From NCBI GenBank assembly GCA_011525695.1, contig WYBX01000063.1:1-37039 (forward strand): a DNA stretch of 37,039 nucleotides, in the 5' to 3' direction. Each line of letters starts with the position of its first letter. The first letter of the stretch is position 1. A program made the position numbers and the translations under genes. Source of the DNA: Verrucomicrobiia bacterium (GTDB lineage Bacteria; Verrucomicrobiota; Verrucomicrobiia; Opitutales; Opitutaceae). Below the pieces are notes generated by a model. That model was given only the letters and a program-made list of their open reading frames with translations. It did no database searches and had not been told where the DNA came from. Shown here one piece after another: positions 1 through 9,224 of the stretch.

Positions 1-110
1 AGAGGAAACACGGAGGTCACAGAGAACGGCAGGCTGGTTTTGCAAAGGAACAACTCTGTGCCCTCCTGTCCGGCCTCTGTGCGCTCTGTGACCCAAGGAT
101 TGGGTGTTCA
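1..110. repeat. Imperfect inverted repeat, dispersed intergenic type
   Basis: Perfect 10-bp arms GGTCACAGAG (15-24) and CTCTGTGACC (84-93) enclose about 59 bases, which themselves contain further CTCTGTG runs. Low-complexity CACAGAG/CTCTGTG repeats of this style are, from memory, common between genes in environmental bacteria including Verrucomicrobiota. No coding frame here looks real. The element lies about 120 bases before the pilus-like operon and may mark the end of the preceding transcription unit. That role is inference. Confidence 0.45.
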
Positions 111-215
111 ATTCGTCTCAAGCGCGACAGGCTGTTAGCCCCTAAATTGGGGATACGGCGCGCTTGCCCGGCTCGCGGCAGGTGGGCTCCTCTCATAGGC
201 GGAGCATTGAGCTGC

Positions 216-1925
216 ATGCGCGCACACCGGATTGTCGCCGTGGATATCGGGGCTGCCCACCTGGCCGGCGGGGTTTTCGCGGCCCGCAAGGGTCGCCTCG
301 TGCTGGAGCACTTCGCCTTCGAGTCGCATCATTCCGATCCTGCCCGGGAGGGCAGCTGGCTGGGAGAGGTGGCGGAGTCGCTGGTGGCGGCGACGGCCCA
401 ACAGCCGCGGCTGCGGGGGCCCTGCGCCCTGGCCGTGCCCGGACATCTCGTGCTGACGAAGTCGGTCAGACTCCACCCGCCACTGTCGGGCCAGAGACCG
501 CTCGGGGCTTTTGATCCCTCGACGGAGATTCCCCATCCACTCGCGGAGGTCGTTTGGGATTCCACGGTGGTTGCCGAAGAGGATGGGGAGTTCGAGGTGC
601 TGCTCAGCGCGATCAAACTCGATGTGATCGAGCCGCTTTGCGCGGCCGCGGCCGCGGCAGGCTTGCTCGTGGAATGCGTGCTGCCGTCGGGATGCTCACT
701 GCGCCAGGCCTTCATTCACAGCCATCCTGATATCCAGGACGCCGTGATGGTGGCCAACATCGGCGCGCGCTCCACCAATCTGCTGTTCCTGGAACGTGGC
801 CGCTTTTCCCACCGCACGGTGCCGCTGGCGGGCAACGACGTCACGGGCCAGATTGCCGGCGAACTGCAGATCGACTTTGCGGCCGCCGAACTGCTGAAGG
901 TCCAGGTCCTGTCCGGGCAGTCGGATCTTCCGGTGGGGTCGCCGATGCGGCTCGCGGTGCAACGGGCTGCCGCGGACTTCGCCGCACGGCTTCAGCTCGA
1001 GGTCACGCGCTCCGCGATTCACCACCGACGGCAGTCGGGTGCCGGCCCGGCAGCCGCCCTCTTCCTCGCCGGCGGCGGTTCGCTGATTGAAGATCTGCCC
1101 GAGCAGCTGACCGCGGGCCTCGGGCTGCGGGTGGAACGCTTCCGGCCGTTGCGTCAGGTCGAGGTGTTGTCCGCCGCCCGGGCCGCCGACGCCCGCAACA
1201 TGGAAAGCGTCCTGGCGGACCTGGTCGGGCTTGCGACCCCCCTCGTCAGCGGCGAGAGGTATACGGCAGGTTTGCTGCCGCCCGTGCTGGCGAAAGCGGC
1301 GGCCCGTCGGAAACGCCAGCCGATCTTCCTGAAATCCGGAATCGCCTTGGCGGTCGCGCTGATTCCTCCGCTCGTACACTTCGATTCGCTGGTCGCGAAC
1401 CGGGTTGCCGAAGTGGCCCGGCTGGAGGCCGAGATTGCGCCCCGCCGCATCCGGGCGGATCGCAACGCGGAAAACCTGCGGAAGGTTGCCGAAACCATGG
1501 ACCAGTTGGACACGCTGCGGGTGGCGGAAGAGGCGAGGGGAATCTGGATTGAGTTTCTGGTTGAGTTGCAGGGCCGGCTCAACGCCGTGGAGGATGTCTG
1601 GATCGAGCGGCTGCAGGTGATTCGGCCGCCCGCTCCGGCGACCGAGTTCGGGCAGCTGCTGCAGCCGGCGGGCGGGGCGGCGGCAGGCACAGGCGGATCC
1701 GAGGCGGAGCCCATCAAGATTGTCCTGAGCGGTCGGCTGCTTGATGTGGCGAACCCGCAGTCACGCGTCAGCGAGGAAGCCGTGGAGCGGGTCAAGCGGC
1801 TCCTGGCCAGCTTCGCGGAATCCCGCTTCGTTCTCCGGGTCGAGAACGAACGGTTCGAACATCCGCGTGATGGGGTGCTGGGTTTCGATTTCACGCTGCT
1901 CGTGAATCCGGAGAGGCCGCTATGA
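216..1925 (+). CDS. PilM-like ATPase-fold protein with PilN-like C-terminal part
   Basis: About 569 residues. Likely the cytoplasmic/inner-membrane platform of a type IV pilus-like or secretin-linked system, in the position of Amuc_1101-type proteins. The N-terminus starts with an actin-fold phosphate-1 motif (VAVDIGAAHLAGG). A second nucleotide-binding stretch (NIGARSTNLLFLERG, then a GND/AAELLKVQ region) and LAGGGSLIEDLPEQL match the PilM/FtsA order. At about residues 373-390 there is one hydrophobic segment, followed by a coiled-coil-like stretch (LEAEIAPRR onward) and a small alpha/beta domain, the order seen in PilN. So PilM and PilN functions may be fused. The start at 216 is chosen because the fold begins there and GGAG lies 12 bases upstream; an in-frame ATG at 147 would add 23 residues without family resemblance. 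The stop overlaps the next start (ATGA). PilM family is secure, the fusion less so. Confidence 0.8.
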   Translation: MRAHRIVAVDIGAAHLAGGVFAARKGRLVLEHFAFESHHSDPAREGSWLGEVAESLVAATAQQPRLRGPCALAVPGHLVLTKSVRLHPPLSGQRPLGAFDPSTEIPHPLAEVVWDSTVVAEEDGEFEVLLSAIKLDVIEPLCAAAAAAGLLVECVLPSGCSLRQAFIHSHPDIQDAVMVANIGARSTNLLFLERGRFSHRTVPLAGNDVTGQIAGELQIDFAAAELLKVQVLSGQSDLPVGSPMRLAVQRAAADFAARLQLEVTRSAIHHRRQSGAGPAAALFLAGGGSLIEDLPEQLTAGLGLRVERFRPLRQVEVLSAARAADARNMESVLADLVGLATPLVSGERYTAGLLPPVLAKAAARRKRQPIFLKSGIALAVALIPPLVHFDSLVANRVAEVARLEAEIAPRRIRADRNAENLRKVAETMDQLDTLRVAEEARGIWIEFLVELQGRLNAVEDVWIERLQVIRPPAPATEFGQLLQPAGGAAAGTGGSEAEPIKIVLSGRLLDVANPQSRVSEEAVERVKRLLASFAESRFVLRVENERFEHPRDGVLGFDFTLLVNPERPL

Positions 1926-3718
1926 GCACGGGATTGCGTGAGCTGGTTCCCAGCCTGAATCAGCGGCTATCCGTATCCTGGCCGGCGGTGGGGCTGCTGC
2001 TGGTGCTTTTCCTGGTGATCGGGGAGGCCTGGTCGCTCCGCGATCGCTGGCAGGCTTCGCGTGCCGCGGCAATCCGGCTGGACGCGCGGGTGCGGGAGCT
2101 CGCCGCCCTCGAGGAAACGACGCCGGCGCCAACGGCCGAGCGCGCCGCGGCAATCGCCGCTGATCTGGCGCGTGCCGGCCAGGCGCTGGCGGCAATGCAG
2201 GCGGAACTCGGCGGCCGGGGCCTGGAGAACGCCCCCCGTTCTCCGATGCCTGGCTCGCGCGCGGAGGCGTATTTCGACCTCGCAGCCTTCGTGGACCAGA
2301 CCCGGGGCGCGGCGCGCAACCGAGGGATTCGGATCGCACCCGGCGCCGTTCACCTCGGCTTTTCGGAATATGCCAACGAGGGTCCGGCGCTGGAATGGAT
2401 CGAGGAGGTCTTCCAGCAGCGCCAGCTGGCGCAATTCCTTTTCGGCCTCCTCTTCGAGTGCCAGCCGCGTGCGTTGCTTGGGGTCAAGCGGGGGATGCCA
2501 GGCCTCGGCCGGGACAATCCCCTGAGCCCACCGACTGGCAACCGGGAAGCGGTGAGGCGGCATACCGGCTCGGCGCAACCGGCTGGAGCAGACTACTTCC
2601 GCCTGGATCCCGCGGCCTCACTCCGAAGACCAAGCCTGATAGAGACGCTTCCATTCCAGCTGGAATTCATCGGCCAAACGGGGACGCTGCGGGAGTTCCT
2701 GAACCGGCTGGCTGTATCCGCAGAGCCGGTATGGGTGCGCGAAATCGGGGTCGAGCCGATCATGGTGGAGGAGCCGGCGCCGGCGGCTGCGGCCGCTGAT
2801 TCGACCACCCGGCCCGGTTTCGAAGCCGATCGCGCATCATCGTTTGTGCTGGCGGCCGATGCCCGGCCGGCGGGACTGGCCGGATCGGACCGGGAGGAGC
2901 TGCCGCGACCAGTGCCGATTGTGGGCCGCAGCTGGTCGAAGTTCACGGTCACGCTGGAGCGGATCGAACCAGTCGCCAGCCAACCGGTGGAAGTGGCACA
3001 TGCACCGGTGCGTTTGCGGCGCTGGGAGCCTCCCCCACCACAGTCCCGCGGGCGTGACTGGATTTATGATACCTTCACGCCGCCGGAGATCTTCCATGAT
3101 CCACTGACTGGCCGGTTCAGCGTTCATCCGCCCGCGACCCTGGCCGACGAACGGGTGGCGGAGGATTTCGGGCTGGAGCTTGTCGCCGTACATCCCGAGC
3201 CATTCCCGCTTCAGCTGCTGGGCTATGCGGGCGCGCCTGGGAAATGGCTCGGCACCTTCGAGCATGCCGCCTCGGGTGCGGTTTTCGTCGCCGGCGCCGG
3301 CCGACACTTGCGGGAACCTGGATTCACGATCCGGAGTGTCGAGGTCCACTTCGAACCGGCTCCGCCGGAAGCGACGCTGCGGCGCCGGATCGTGACCGCA
3401 CGGGTGCATGACCCGAAGGCCGATCGGGAGGTTGTTCTGACCGGAGGCGTGCGATGCTTCGGAGACGCGGCCAGCGCCTCGGTCGCAGCCGGCGGGGACC
3501 CGACCGTGCACCGCGTTTGGGCCGGGGAGACATTGCGGCTGGCAGATGTCGTCTTCCGGATTGATTGCGTGGTTCCGGTGCCGCCGGCGATCCAGGTCAC
3601 GAGGGACCCGGAGGGGCCGGAGCCGAAGGTCCGCTGGCTGAATCCCGGCCCACGGGAAACCGCGGGGGACCCCGCCCAGCCGGGTGGCCCCGCCGATTCA
3701 ATTCTGTCCCCGAAATGA
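1922..3718 (+). CDS. PilO/Amuc_1100-like pilus-like protein, enlarged
   Basis: 598 residues, membrane-anchored component of the same system. A single N-terminal membrane segment (about residues 18-36, WPAVGLLLVLFLVIG) is followed by a heptad-rich coiled coil to about residue 105 and an alpha/beta domain around 230-275 (LPFQLEFIGQTGTLREFLNRL), the layout of PilO and Amuc_1100. Amuc_1100 itself is about 320 residues. The extra C-terminal part, beginning around residue 378 (DWIYDTFTPPEIFHDP), resembles what I recall of the neighbouring Amuc_1099 family, so this may be a fusion of two proteins encoded separately in Akkermansia. The start codon lies in an ATGA overlap with the PilM-like gene, implying coupled translation; the secretin gene follows after 16 bases. 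Confidence 0.7.
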   Translation: MSTGLRELVPSLNQRLSVSWPAVGLLLVLFLVIGEAWSLRDRWQASRAAAIRLDARVRELAALEETTPAPTAERAAAIAADLARAGQALAAMQAELGGRGLENAPRSPMPGSRAEAYFDLAAFVDQTRGAARNRGIRIAPGAVHLGFSEYANEGPALEWIEEVFQQRQLAQFLFGLLFECQPRALLGVKRGMPGLGRDNPLSPPTGNREAVRRHTGSAQPAGADYFRLDPAASLRRPSLIETLPFQLEFIGQTGTLREFLNRLAVSAEPVWVREIGVEPIMVEEPAPAAAAADSTTRPGFEADRASSFVLAADARPAGLAGSDREELPRPVPIVGRSWSKFTVTLERIEPVASQPVEVAHAPVRLRRWEPPPPQSRGRDWIYDTFTPPEIFHDPLTGRFSVHPPATLADERVAEDFGLELVAVHPEPFPLQLLGYAGAPGKWLGTFEHAASGAVFVAGAGRHLREPGFTIRSVEVHFEPAPPEATLRRRIVTARVHDPKADREVVLTGGVRCFGDAASASVAAGGDPTVHRVWAGETLRLADVVFRIDCVVPVPPAIQVTRDPEGPEPKVRWLNPGPRETAGDPAQPGGPADSILSPK

Positions 3719-3734
3719 AACGATCCTTCCGCGC

Positions 3735-5708
3735 ATGAACATCCATCTCACACCGATCGGCGGCTTTCGCGGGCTGATTTTCGCCGCAGCGCTGTGCGGC
3801 TTCGGGCCCGCCGGATTTGCCGGGGAGCCGGAACGTGGCTTGGGGGAGGCGCCGGCCGAGCCCGCCGCTGCGCTCGAGGGAGCGGATCGCGCGAAAACCC
3901 GGGCACAGTTGCTCGAGGAGGTCGCGATGAGCTGGCAACGGCCCGGGGTCTTCGCGACGGCGGCGCCGGACGCCGAAACATCCGCGACGCTTCCGGCGCT
4001 GGAGCGAAAACTGAACGACATCGTCCTGCCGCACGTCGCGTTCACGGGGCCGGAGGCCACGCTTGCCACGGTCCTCGACGCCCTCGGCAGCTTGTCGGAG
4101 GAGTATGACTCCGCCGGAGAACCCGGGATCAACTTCGTCCTGGTGGATCCGGCCGGCCGGAACCCGCTCGTGCGGCTGACGCTGCGTCATGGCTCTTTGC
4201 GGCGTATCCTGGATCTCCTGACGGAGCAGATCGGTTACCAGTACGAGGTGCAGGCGGACGCCGTGGTGGTGCGGCCGGGGGATGCGGCCGCCAACCTGGT
4301 GACGCAGTTTTTCCCGGTCACCCGTGCCACCGTCCTGCGGTTGATCGGGCTGGCCGGCGCGTCGGTGGCGCCCGCCGCCGAGCCCTTGCGTCGGTCGGAT
4401 CCCGGCGGCATGCCGGGTTCAACCCTGGCGGAGGCCGCGGCGCTGCGGGCCTTCTTCCAGCAGGCAGGAGTCAGCTTCGAATCGGTTCCTGGAGCGAGCC
4501 TCGCCTACGATGGCGCGGCCCTCATCGTCACCCAGACACCACGGCACACGGAACGGGTGCGCGCCATTCTCGCCCGTTACCACGACGTCCGCCAGGTCGA
4601 GATTGAGGCCAAGTTCATGGAAGTGCAGGAGGGCGCGCTCGAGGAACTGGGGGTGACGTGGAGCCTGTCGCGCCGTGGGCTGCCCCAGATCGATCCGGTC
4701 ACGGGGGCGCCCGTCCTTGACGCCTACGGGAGGCAGGTGTTCACCCCGCAGGAGACCTACCGGACGGAGACCGTCACGCGCACGCTCAGCGAGGCGTTCC
4801 CGAGTTCCGCGAATTCCAATGCGATCACGATTCGCGAGGCGGCCGGCGCAGGAACGCCCGGAGGCCGAATCGATGTCCCCGTCGCGCCCACCCAGGTGCC
4901 CGGAACCGTGCAGCTGGCCACCGGCGCGGCCGGGCTTGCCAATATCAGCGGGTTCGTCGGCGAATTCGACGTCCAGGCGGTGGTGCGGGCGCTCTCGCAG
5001 CAGCAGGGGACGGATCTGCTGAGTTCGCCGAAAATCACCGTGCTCTCGGGCAACCCGGCGACGATCACCGTGGCGCAGGAACTGCGGTATCCACAAAGCT
5101 ACGGCGAAATCCAGAGCCAGGTCGGTTCCGGTGCAGCGACCGCCACCGGAAACGTCGGCTCCGCCGGGGTGACGATTACGGCCGGGACGCCGCAGGAGTT
5201 CACGACGCGCAACGTGGGGGTGGAACTCAGGGTCACGCCGACGGTGGAGGAGGACAACCGCAGCATCAGCCTCGATCTCAACCCGAAGGTGACGGAGTTC
5301 GAGGGTTTCGTGGAGTATGGCGGGCCGAGCATTGCAATCTCTGCCGGCACGACGGTCACCGTCCCGCCCGGGTTCTATCAGCCGATCTTCTCGGTCCGCG
5401 ACATCTCGACCCGGGTGACGATCTGGGATGGCGCGACGCTGGTGATGGGCGGGTTGACGCGTGAGGAGGTAAAGAAGGTGAACGACAAGGTGCCGATTCT
5501 TGGTGACATTCCATTGATTGGCCGGCTGTTCCGATCGGAGGGCGAGAGTGCGCAGAAGCGGAACCTGCTGATCTTCGTGACCGCGAACCTGGTGAGCCCG
5601 GGCGGATCGCCTATGTGGGAATCGCTGCGGTCGACGGCAGCCGGCGCCCGGTTCCAGAATCCGACGCAGGTGACGCCGGCGAGCGCGGAGCCGAGAGCAT
5701 GGCCTTGA
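3735..5708 (+). CDS. Outer-membrane secretin, PilQ/GspD superfamily (Amuc_1098-like)
   Basis: 657 residues. Forms the outer-membrane ring of a type IV pilus or type II secretion-like machine. A Sec signal peptide covers about residues 1-29 (hydrophobic core LIFAAALCGFG). A secretin N-terminal (STN-like) region lies near 120-185, then N-domains, then the secretin barrel (about 295-635). Barrel hallmarks are IEAKFMEVQEGALEELGV, LSSPKITVLSGNPATI, VGVELRVTPTVEEDNRSI and the signature WDGATLVMGGLTREEV with VPILGDIPLIGRLF. The start at 3735 is chosen because it begins the signal peptide; an upstream in-frame ATG at 3684 would bury it. The first two operon genes supply PilM/N/O-like partners. No pilin or PilB/PilT ATPase is in the window. 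Confidence 0.9.
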   Translation: MNIHLTPIGGFRGLIFAAALCGFGPAGFAGEPERGLGEAPAEPAAALEGADRAKTRAQLLEEVAMSWQRPGVFATAAPDAETSATLPALERKLNDIVLPHVAFTGPEATLATVLDALGSLSEEYDSAGEPGINFVLVDPAGRNPLVRLTLRHGSLRRILDLLTEQIGYQYEVQADAVVVRPGDAAANLVTQFFPVTRATVLRLIGLAGASVAPAAEPLRRSDPGGMPGSTLAEAAALRAFFQQAGVSFESVPGASLAYDGAALIVTQTPRHTERVRAILARYHDVRQVEIEAKFMEVQEGALEELGVTWSLSRRGLPQIDPVTGAPVLDAYGRQVFTPQETYRTETVTRTLSEAFPSSANSNAITIREAAGAGTPGGRIDVPVAPTQVPGTVQLATGAAGLANISGFVGEFDVQAVVRALSQQQGTDLLSSPKITVLSGNPATITVAQELRYPQSYGEIQSQVGSGAATATGNVGSAGVTITAGTPQEFTTRNVGVELRVTPTVEEDNRSISLDLNPKVTEFEGFVEYGGPSIAISAGTTVTVPPGFYQPIFSVRDISTRVTIWDGATLVMGGLTREEVKKVNDKVPILGDIPLIGRLFRSEGESAQKRNLLIFVTANLVSPGGSPMWESLRSTAAGARFQNPTQVTPASAEPRAWP

Positions 5709-5742
5709 AGGGAACACGTGGATGCCAGAAAATCGGGTGCAC

Positions 5743-6409
<667 letters not shown>

Positions 6410-6466
6410 GGGTTTCGCTGCCGTCGGTTCCTTGACCGGCCTGCGATTCGGCGCTCAGTTCCTCGC

Positions 6467-7405
6467 ATGTCAAAATGGCTGCTGGTGGATGGTTTCAACC
6501 TCGCCTACCGGTGTTTTCATGCCCTGCCGGAGCTGACGTCATCGCAGGGCTTTCCGACGGGGGCGCTGCATGGCTGGGTGAAATCGCTCTGGAAGCTGAT
6601 CGATCAGGAGCGGCCCGACTCCACGCTGGTCTTCTTCGATCTGGGGGAGTCGCAGGACCGGCTGGCATTGCTGAAAGAGTACAAGGCCCAGCGAAAGCCG
6701 ATGCCGGATCCGCTGCGGCAGCAGATTGAACCGATCAAGCAGCTCACCCGCGCGATGGGGCTGGCCGGGATCGAGCAGGACGGCGTGGAGAGCGACGATT
6801 TGCTGGCTTCCGAGGCGGTGGCGCTCGCCCGGGCGGGGCACGACGTGATCATCGTCAGCAGCGACAAGGACTTTGCGCAGATTGTCGACGAGCGTATCCG
6901 GATTATGCTGCCACCGCCTTCCGCGAACCCGAAGCTGGGCTGGCGGCTGCTCGATGCCGCGGGGGTGCGGGAGAAGTTCGGCGTGCCACCGGCGCAGATT
7001 GCGCATTATCTCGCGCTGGTGGGGGACACCTCGGACAACATTCCCGGGCTCGATGGGGTCGGCCCGAAGACCGCGGCGAAGTGGCTCGCCGAGTGCGGTG
7101 GCAGCGTGGAATGCGTGCTGGAAAAGGCCGCGGAGCTGAAACCGGAGCGGTTCCGGGAGACCGTGGCTGCGAACGCGGAGCGGCTCAGGCTGAACCTGAG
7201 GCTGACCACGTTGAACCTGGCGCTTCCACCGGTGAAGCCCGAGTGGCGCACGCCGCAGCCGGAGGAGCTCTTCCGGCTGCTTGATCGCTTCGAGATGCGG
7301 AGCACGGCAGCCGACGCCCGGAAGCGGTATGCCGGCGGGCCCGCACCGGCGGCGGTTCGGGAAAGCGTCAAGCCGGTGCGCGAAACCCAGTCGGAATTGT
7401 TCTAA
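6467..7405 (+). CDS. Stand-alone 5'-3' exonuclease (PolA N-domain/FEN-like)
   Basis: 312 residues, about the size of the 5'-nuclease domain of DNA polymerase I without its polymerase. Expected to remove RNA primers or 5' flaps. Metal-site motifs are in order: Asp8 (LLVDGFNLAYR), Asp58 with EYKAQR (71-76), ESDDLL (Asp110, Asp111), SSDKDF (Asp133, Asp135) and GDTSDNIPG (Asp187, Asp190). The last leads into the helix-three-turn-helix DNA-binding part (GLDGVGPKTAAKWL). Many bacteria carry a second such nuclease besides PolA. It stands alone between the toxin-antitoxin pair and a convergent gap, 57 bases after the toxin. Confidence 0.9.
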   Translation: MSKWLLVDGFNLAYRCFHALPELTSSQGFPTGALHGWVKSLWKLIDQERPDSTLVFFDLGESQDRLALLKEYKAQRKPMPDPLRQQIEPIKQLTRAMGLAGIEQDGVESDDLLASEAVALARAGHDVIIVSSDKDFAQIVDERIRIMLPPPSANPKLGWRLLDAAGVREKFGVPPAQIAHYLALVGDTSDNIPGLDGVGPKTAAKWLAECGGSVECVLEKAAELKPERFRETVAANAERLRLNLRLTTLNLALPPVKPEWRTPQPEELFRLLDRFEMRSTAADARKRYAGGPAPAAVRESVKPVRETQSELF

Positions 7406-7481
7406 CCTGCATCCATCCTACCGCGGCAGCCGCAACCAAAGGAATCGTGCTCGTGATTCATTTCCCTGGAGCACAACGTCC

Positions 7482-7644
7482 CGAGCATCGGATTTGGAGG
7501 GCCGTGCTCCGTCACGGCCATGAAGACCGATCCGCTGCGCAGAATGAAATCTCTATCGGTTTTGTGGACGCCACGGAGGTCGTCCCTCCATGTACGAGCA
7601 TCGTATTTGGAGGGCCGTGCTCCGTCACGGCCATGAAGAACGAT
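7482..7644. repeat. Two direct copies of a 50-bp palindrome-bearing repeat
   Basis: Bases 7482-7531 and 7595-7644 are identical except for two positions. Each contains a perfect hairpin, GGCCGTG / CACGGCC with a six-base loop (7500-7519 and 7613-7632). The copies sit between the convergent ends of the exonuclease and sulfatase genes. They look like REP/MITE-like intergenic elements, and the hairpins could stop or stabilise transcripts from both sides. I see no gene in this 273-base gap; short open frames across it are products of the repeat. Confidence 0.8.
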
Positions 7645-7655
7645 TAGGTCGGGTC

Positions 7656-7680
7656 AGCCCCGGTGCGACATCTCCGGGCT
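7656..7680. terminator. Possible hairpin terminator at the 3' end of the sulfatase gene
   Basis: AGCCCCGG (7656-7663) and CCGGGCT (7674-7680) pair with one bulged base around a ten-base loop. The hairpin overlaps the minus-strand sulfatase stop codon. There is no clear T-run on either side, so termination is only suggested. Confidence 0.3.
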
Positions 7681-9214
7681 ACGCCTTCAGCGGCATCTTG
7701 TCACGGGTGGCCTGCTGCCACTGGTGCAGTTCGTCCGTCACCCGGCGGACGCGATCTTTCTGCGCGGGATCCGTCGCCAGGTTCGAGAGTTCACCCGGAT
7801 CGCGGTTGAGGTCGTAGAGTTCCGGACGGTCGTCGCGGTAGAGGTTCAGTTTCCAGCCATCGGCGGTGACCCGGCTGCGGCCCTCGCCCGTGGGAAACTC
7901 CGGATCGTTCCACTCGATTGTGATGTTTTCCTTCCGCCAGCGGCTGGGTTCGCGGAGGACTTCGGCGTGCGAACGGCCGTCCACCTGGCCGGCGACGTCG
8001 ATGCCCATCAGGTCGAGCAGCGTAGGCATGATATCGACCGAGCTGATCGGACCCTGGAAGTCAACGCGGCTGCGGGAAAGCCACGGCACATGGATCGCGA
8101 GGGGCACATGGATCGAGCCCTCGTAGAAATTGCCCTTCTGCATCAGGCAATGATCGCCGCACATGTCGCCATGATCAGAAGTATAGACGACGATGGTGTT
8201 GTCCGCCTGGCCTGACGCCTCCAGTGCTCGCATGATCCGCGCGTAGGTGTTGTCGACCATGCTCACGAGCCCGTAGTAATTTGCACGCAGCCGGCGCCAG
8301 TCCGCCTCGGTCTCGATCGGATGGTTCTTGTAGCCGAGTTGCCGGTTTTTCTCCGCCTGGCGGCGGGCGACTGCCGGCGCATTCGCGCCCAGCGGTTGCG
8401 CAAACGCCGGGCCCGTCGGCATTGCCGCCGGATCGTGGAGCTCGTTGAGCGGACCATATGTCGGCGGATGCGGCTCGAGCGAGTTCACGCTGAGGATGAA
8501 CGGCTGGCCGTCGCGCCGCGCGTGGAGGAACCGCTCGGCTTCGCCACCGAGAAATCCGACCTTGGTGTACGGCTCGGGAAAGGCCGCGCCCATGGTGCGG
8601 GAGAACACGGTGGCGCCATCGGGCGGCGGCAGCGTCTCATCCGGCGGGAAGCCGCGCGCCATCAGAAAATAATGGTAGTCCGAGAACCGCTTCCGATCGG
8701 CCGGGTTGGTGTAATAATCGCGGTAGATGTCCTCGATGCTGCGCCAGTCGCGGAACCCGTGCTGCGCCTTGATCTCATCGCCCAGGTGCCACTTCCCGTA
8801 ATAGGCCGTGGCGTAGTCGGAAGGCAGATACTCGGCGATGCTCCGGCAATCCGGCCGGAGGTTGATGTTGTTGGTGATGCAGCCATGGTTGTGCGGCCAG
8901 AGTCCCGTCATGATCGAGCCGCGCGACGGCGTGCAGACCGGCTGCGTGATGCACGTGCGGTGAAACAGGAAGCTTTGCCGCGCCAGTGGCTCGAAGAAAT
9001 GGGGGGCCTTGATCGCGGAATTGCCCGCCCAAGGCACGGTGTCGCCCCGGTGCTGGTCGGTCCAGAGGAAGAGCAGATTGGGCCGGCGCGGCGGCCGCGC
9101 GAGCCCCTTGGGGGCGACGTTGGGAGCGGATTGGGCGAGCATTTTGGGACCGAGCGCGGCGGCAGCCGACGTGAGCGTGGTGGTGCGGATGAAGGAGCGG
9201 CGGGTGTGTTTCAT
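7679..9214 (-). CDS. Tat-exported formylglycine sulfatase (type I)
   Basis: 511 residues. Predicted to hydrolyse a sulfate ester on a carbohydrate, in the periplasm or beyond. A twin-arginine leader (KHTRRSFIRTTTLTSAAAA) is followed by the alkaline-phosphatase-fold start LLFLWTDQHRGD. The catalytic cysteine for formylglycine conversion is Cys94 in CTPSRGS, which matches C-x-P-S-R. Other hallmarks are YYGKWHLGD (substrate Lys/His), VVYTSDHGDMCGDH (metal Asp/His) and a C-terminal ELYDLNRDPGELSNL. It differs in subfamily from the two other sulfatases of the window. It lies 10 bases downstream of the beta-helix gene on the same strand, probably one operon. Substrate unknown. Confidence 0.93.
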   Translation of the reverse strand: MKHTRRSFIRTTTLTSAAAALGPKMLAQSAPNVAPKGLARPPRRPNLLFLWTDQHRGDTVPWAGNSAIKAPHFFEPLARQSFLFHRTCITQPVCTPSRGSIMTGLWPHNHGCITNNINLRPDCRSIAEYLPSDYATAYYGKWHLGDEIKAQHGFRDWRSIEDIYRDYYTNPADRKRFSDYHYFLMARGFPPDETLPPPDGATVFSRTMGAAFPEPYTKVGFLGGEAERFLHARRDGQPFILSVNSLEPHPPTYGPLNELHDPAAMPTGPAFAQPLGANAPAVARRQAEKNRQLGYKNHPIETEADWRRLRANYYGLVSMVDNTYARIMRALEASGQADNTIVVYTSDHGDMCGDHCLMQKGNFYEGSIHVPLAIHVPWLSRSRVDFQGPISSVDIMPTLLDLMGIDVAGQVDGRSHAEVLREPSRWRKENITIEWNDPEFPTGEGRSRVTADGWKLNLYRDDRPELYDLNRDPGELSNLATDPAQKDRVRRVTDELHQWQQATRDKMPLKA

Positions 9215-9224
9215 ATGCGTGCGT

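Noticed and set aside
147..215. Upstream ATG at 147 as start of the PilM-like gene
   Set aside because: The extra 23 residues show no relation to the family, and the nucleotide-binding motif begins right after the ATG at 216, which has GGAG upstream.
7447..7647. Small plus-strand proteins of 60-80 residues in the convergent gap
   Set aside because: Their sequence comes from the duplicated palindromic repeat, with repeated FGGPCSVTAMK-like peptides; no ribosome sites or family match.
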